This document shows, piece after piece, positions 24,774-25,134 of a DNA stretch of 25,134 nucleotides. The first letter of the stretch is position 1; every line of letters begins with the position of its first letter. Origin of the DNA: an uncultured Azospirillum sp. (GTDB lineage Bacteria; Pseudomonadota; Alphaproteobacteria; Azospirillales; Azospirillaceae); NCBI RefSeq assembly GCF_946480385.1, contig NZ_CAMLJP010000099.1, forward strand, positions 1 through 25,134. The letters run 5' to 3'. The notes beneath the pieces are model-generated. The model was given only the letters and a program-made list of their open reading frames with translations. It was not told the DNA's origin and ran no database searches. The position numbers were made by a program, and so were the translations under genes.

Positions 24774-24810
24774 CGGCGGGGCGGGCTTGGTTAGAAACCC
24801 GCCCACGCCG
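24774..24810. terminator. Long hairpin between the aldolase gene and the tRNA cluster
   Basis: CGGCG-GGGCGGG (24774-24785) pairs with CCCGCCC-A-CGCCG (24798-24810): 12 pairs with one bulged A and a 12-nt loop. It begins just after the aldolase stop and ends 5 bp before the first tRNA. A T-run is missing, so it may be a terminator of the aldolase message or a processing signal for the tRNA transcript. Confidence 0.5.
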
Positions 24811-24815
24811 ATGAC

Positions 24816-24891
24816 GTCCCCTTCGTCTAGAGGCCTAGGACACCGCCCTCTCACGGCGGTAACAGGGGTTCGACTCCCCTAGGGGACGCCA
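24816..24891 (+). tRNA. tRNA-Glu (CTC)
   Basis: This is a complete 76-nt cloverleaf with encoded CCA. The acceptor GTCCCCT pairs with AGGGGAC (24881-24887), with G24888 as discriminator. The anticodon arm CCGCC-CTCTCAC-GGCGG gives anticodon CTC. The T arm AGGGG-TTCGACT-CCCCT is normal. It reads GAG, the dominant Glu codon in this GC-rich DNA. Confidence 0.97.
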
Positions 24892-24960
24892 ACCTTCCAA
24901 GGTTGGGTCGCGCGGCCGGTGGCAGCCTCCACCGTCGCGAGCCACGCATCGGGACCAGAC

Positions 24961-25036
24961 GTCCCCATCGTCTAGAGGCCTAGGACACCGCCCTCTCACG
25001 GCGGTAACAGGGGTTCGACTCCCCTTGGGGACGCCA
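24961..25036 (+). tRNA. tRNA-Glu (CTC), second copy
   Basis: It is 76 nt with encoded CCA and is identical to the first copy except at the seventh acceptor pair: A-T here instead of T-A. The anticodon arm gives CTC. The 69-bp spacer between the two copies shows no other gene, but an 8-bp inverted repeat overlaps the CCA of the first copy (24889-24906). Confidence 0.97.
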
Positions 25037-25059
25037 TCCACGCGCTGGATGCGTTTTTT
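25035..25059 (+). terminator. Rho-independent terminator after the second tRNA-Glu
   Basis: CATCCA (25035-25040) pairs with TGGATG (25046-25051), and TTTTTT follows at 25054-25059. The left arm begins inside the encoded CCA of the tRNA. This is the only hairpin with a clear T-run in the window. Confidence 0.75.
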
Positions 25060-25081
25060 GAGCGCGAGTTGAAGGTACAAC

Positions 25082-25134
<53 letters not shown>

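Noticed and set aside
24835..25080. Minus-strand frame of 81 codons across the tRNA genes
   Set aside because: It is made almost wholly of antisense tRNA sequence, which explains its internal repetition.

Overview
The window reads as a chromosomal stretch of a very GC-rich alphaproteobacterium, most likely Azospirillum or a close Rhodospirillales relative. That assignment is an inference. It rests on extreme third-position GC, an rluD-rpoH gene pair, a DUF1127 micro-protein, a complete end of the valine degradation pathway, and the style of the proteins; no marker gene fixes the genus.

Layout. Positions 1-3098 (minus) hold the N-terminal part of a large two-partner-secretion exoprotein (TpsA, filamentous haemagglutinin type), cut by the window edge. 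A 340-bp divergent region with a 10-bp inverted repeat and two identical 14-bp palindromes separates it from a ParA-type ATPase and a DUF3102-like partner (3440-4932). A small secreted proline-rich protein (minus) and a LysR regulator (plus) follow. The LysR gene runs tail-to-tail into a valine-catabolic set on the minus strand: mmsA, isobutyryl-CoA dehydrogenase and mmsB (10486 down to 6727). A REP/BIME-like palindromic element sits inside this set. Divergent from mmsA is a second ParA-like ATPase with an unusual C-terminal membrane anchor, then an M20 peptidase. On the minus strand come an aldo-keto reductase (YghZ type) and a LysR regulator, the latter divergent from a DHA2-type drug efflux transporter (15528-16958).

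From 17198 a good sigma70-like promoter leads a tightly packed plus-strand run: DUF1127 protein, GNAT acetyltransferase, PLP-dependent threonine/serine dehydratase, PhzF-family protein, VOC protein and gamma-glutamylcyclotransferase-like protein (to 20607). These look like small-molecule and amino-acid metabolism or repair genes. The minus strand then carries rluD, rpoH (heat-shock sigma factor) and a second GNAT, with a structured leader before rpoH. Divergent from rluD are a small single-pass membrane protein and a low-specificity L-threonine aldolase. The window ends in a tRNA-Glu cluster (CTC, CTC, then a truncated TTC).

Most of the region is ordinary chromosomal housekeeping and catabolism. 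The parts that deserve a second look are the ParA/DUF3102-like pair with its palindromes, the membrane-anchored orphan ParA, the possible SD-masking switch in the rpoH leader, and the tRNA-Glu set with covarying acceptor base pairs.
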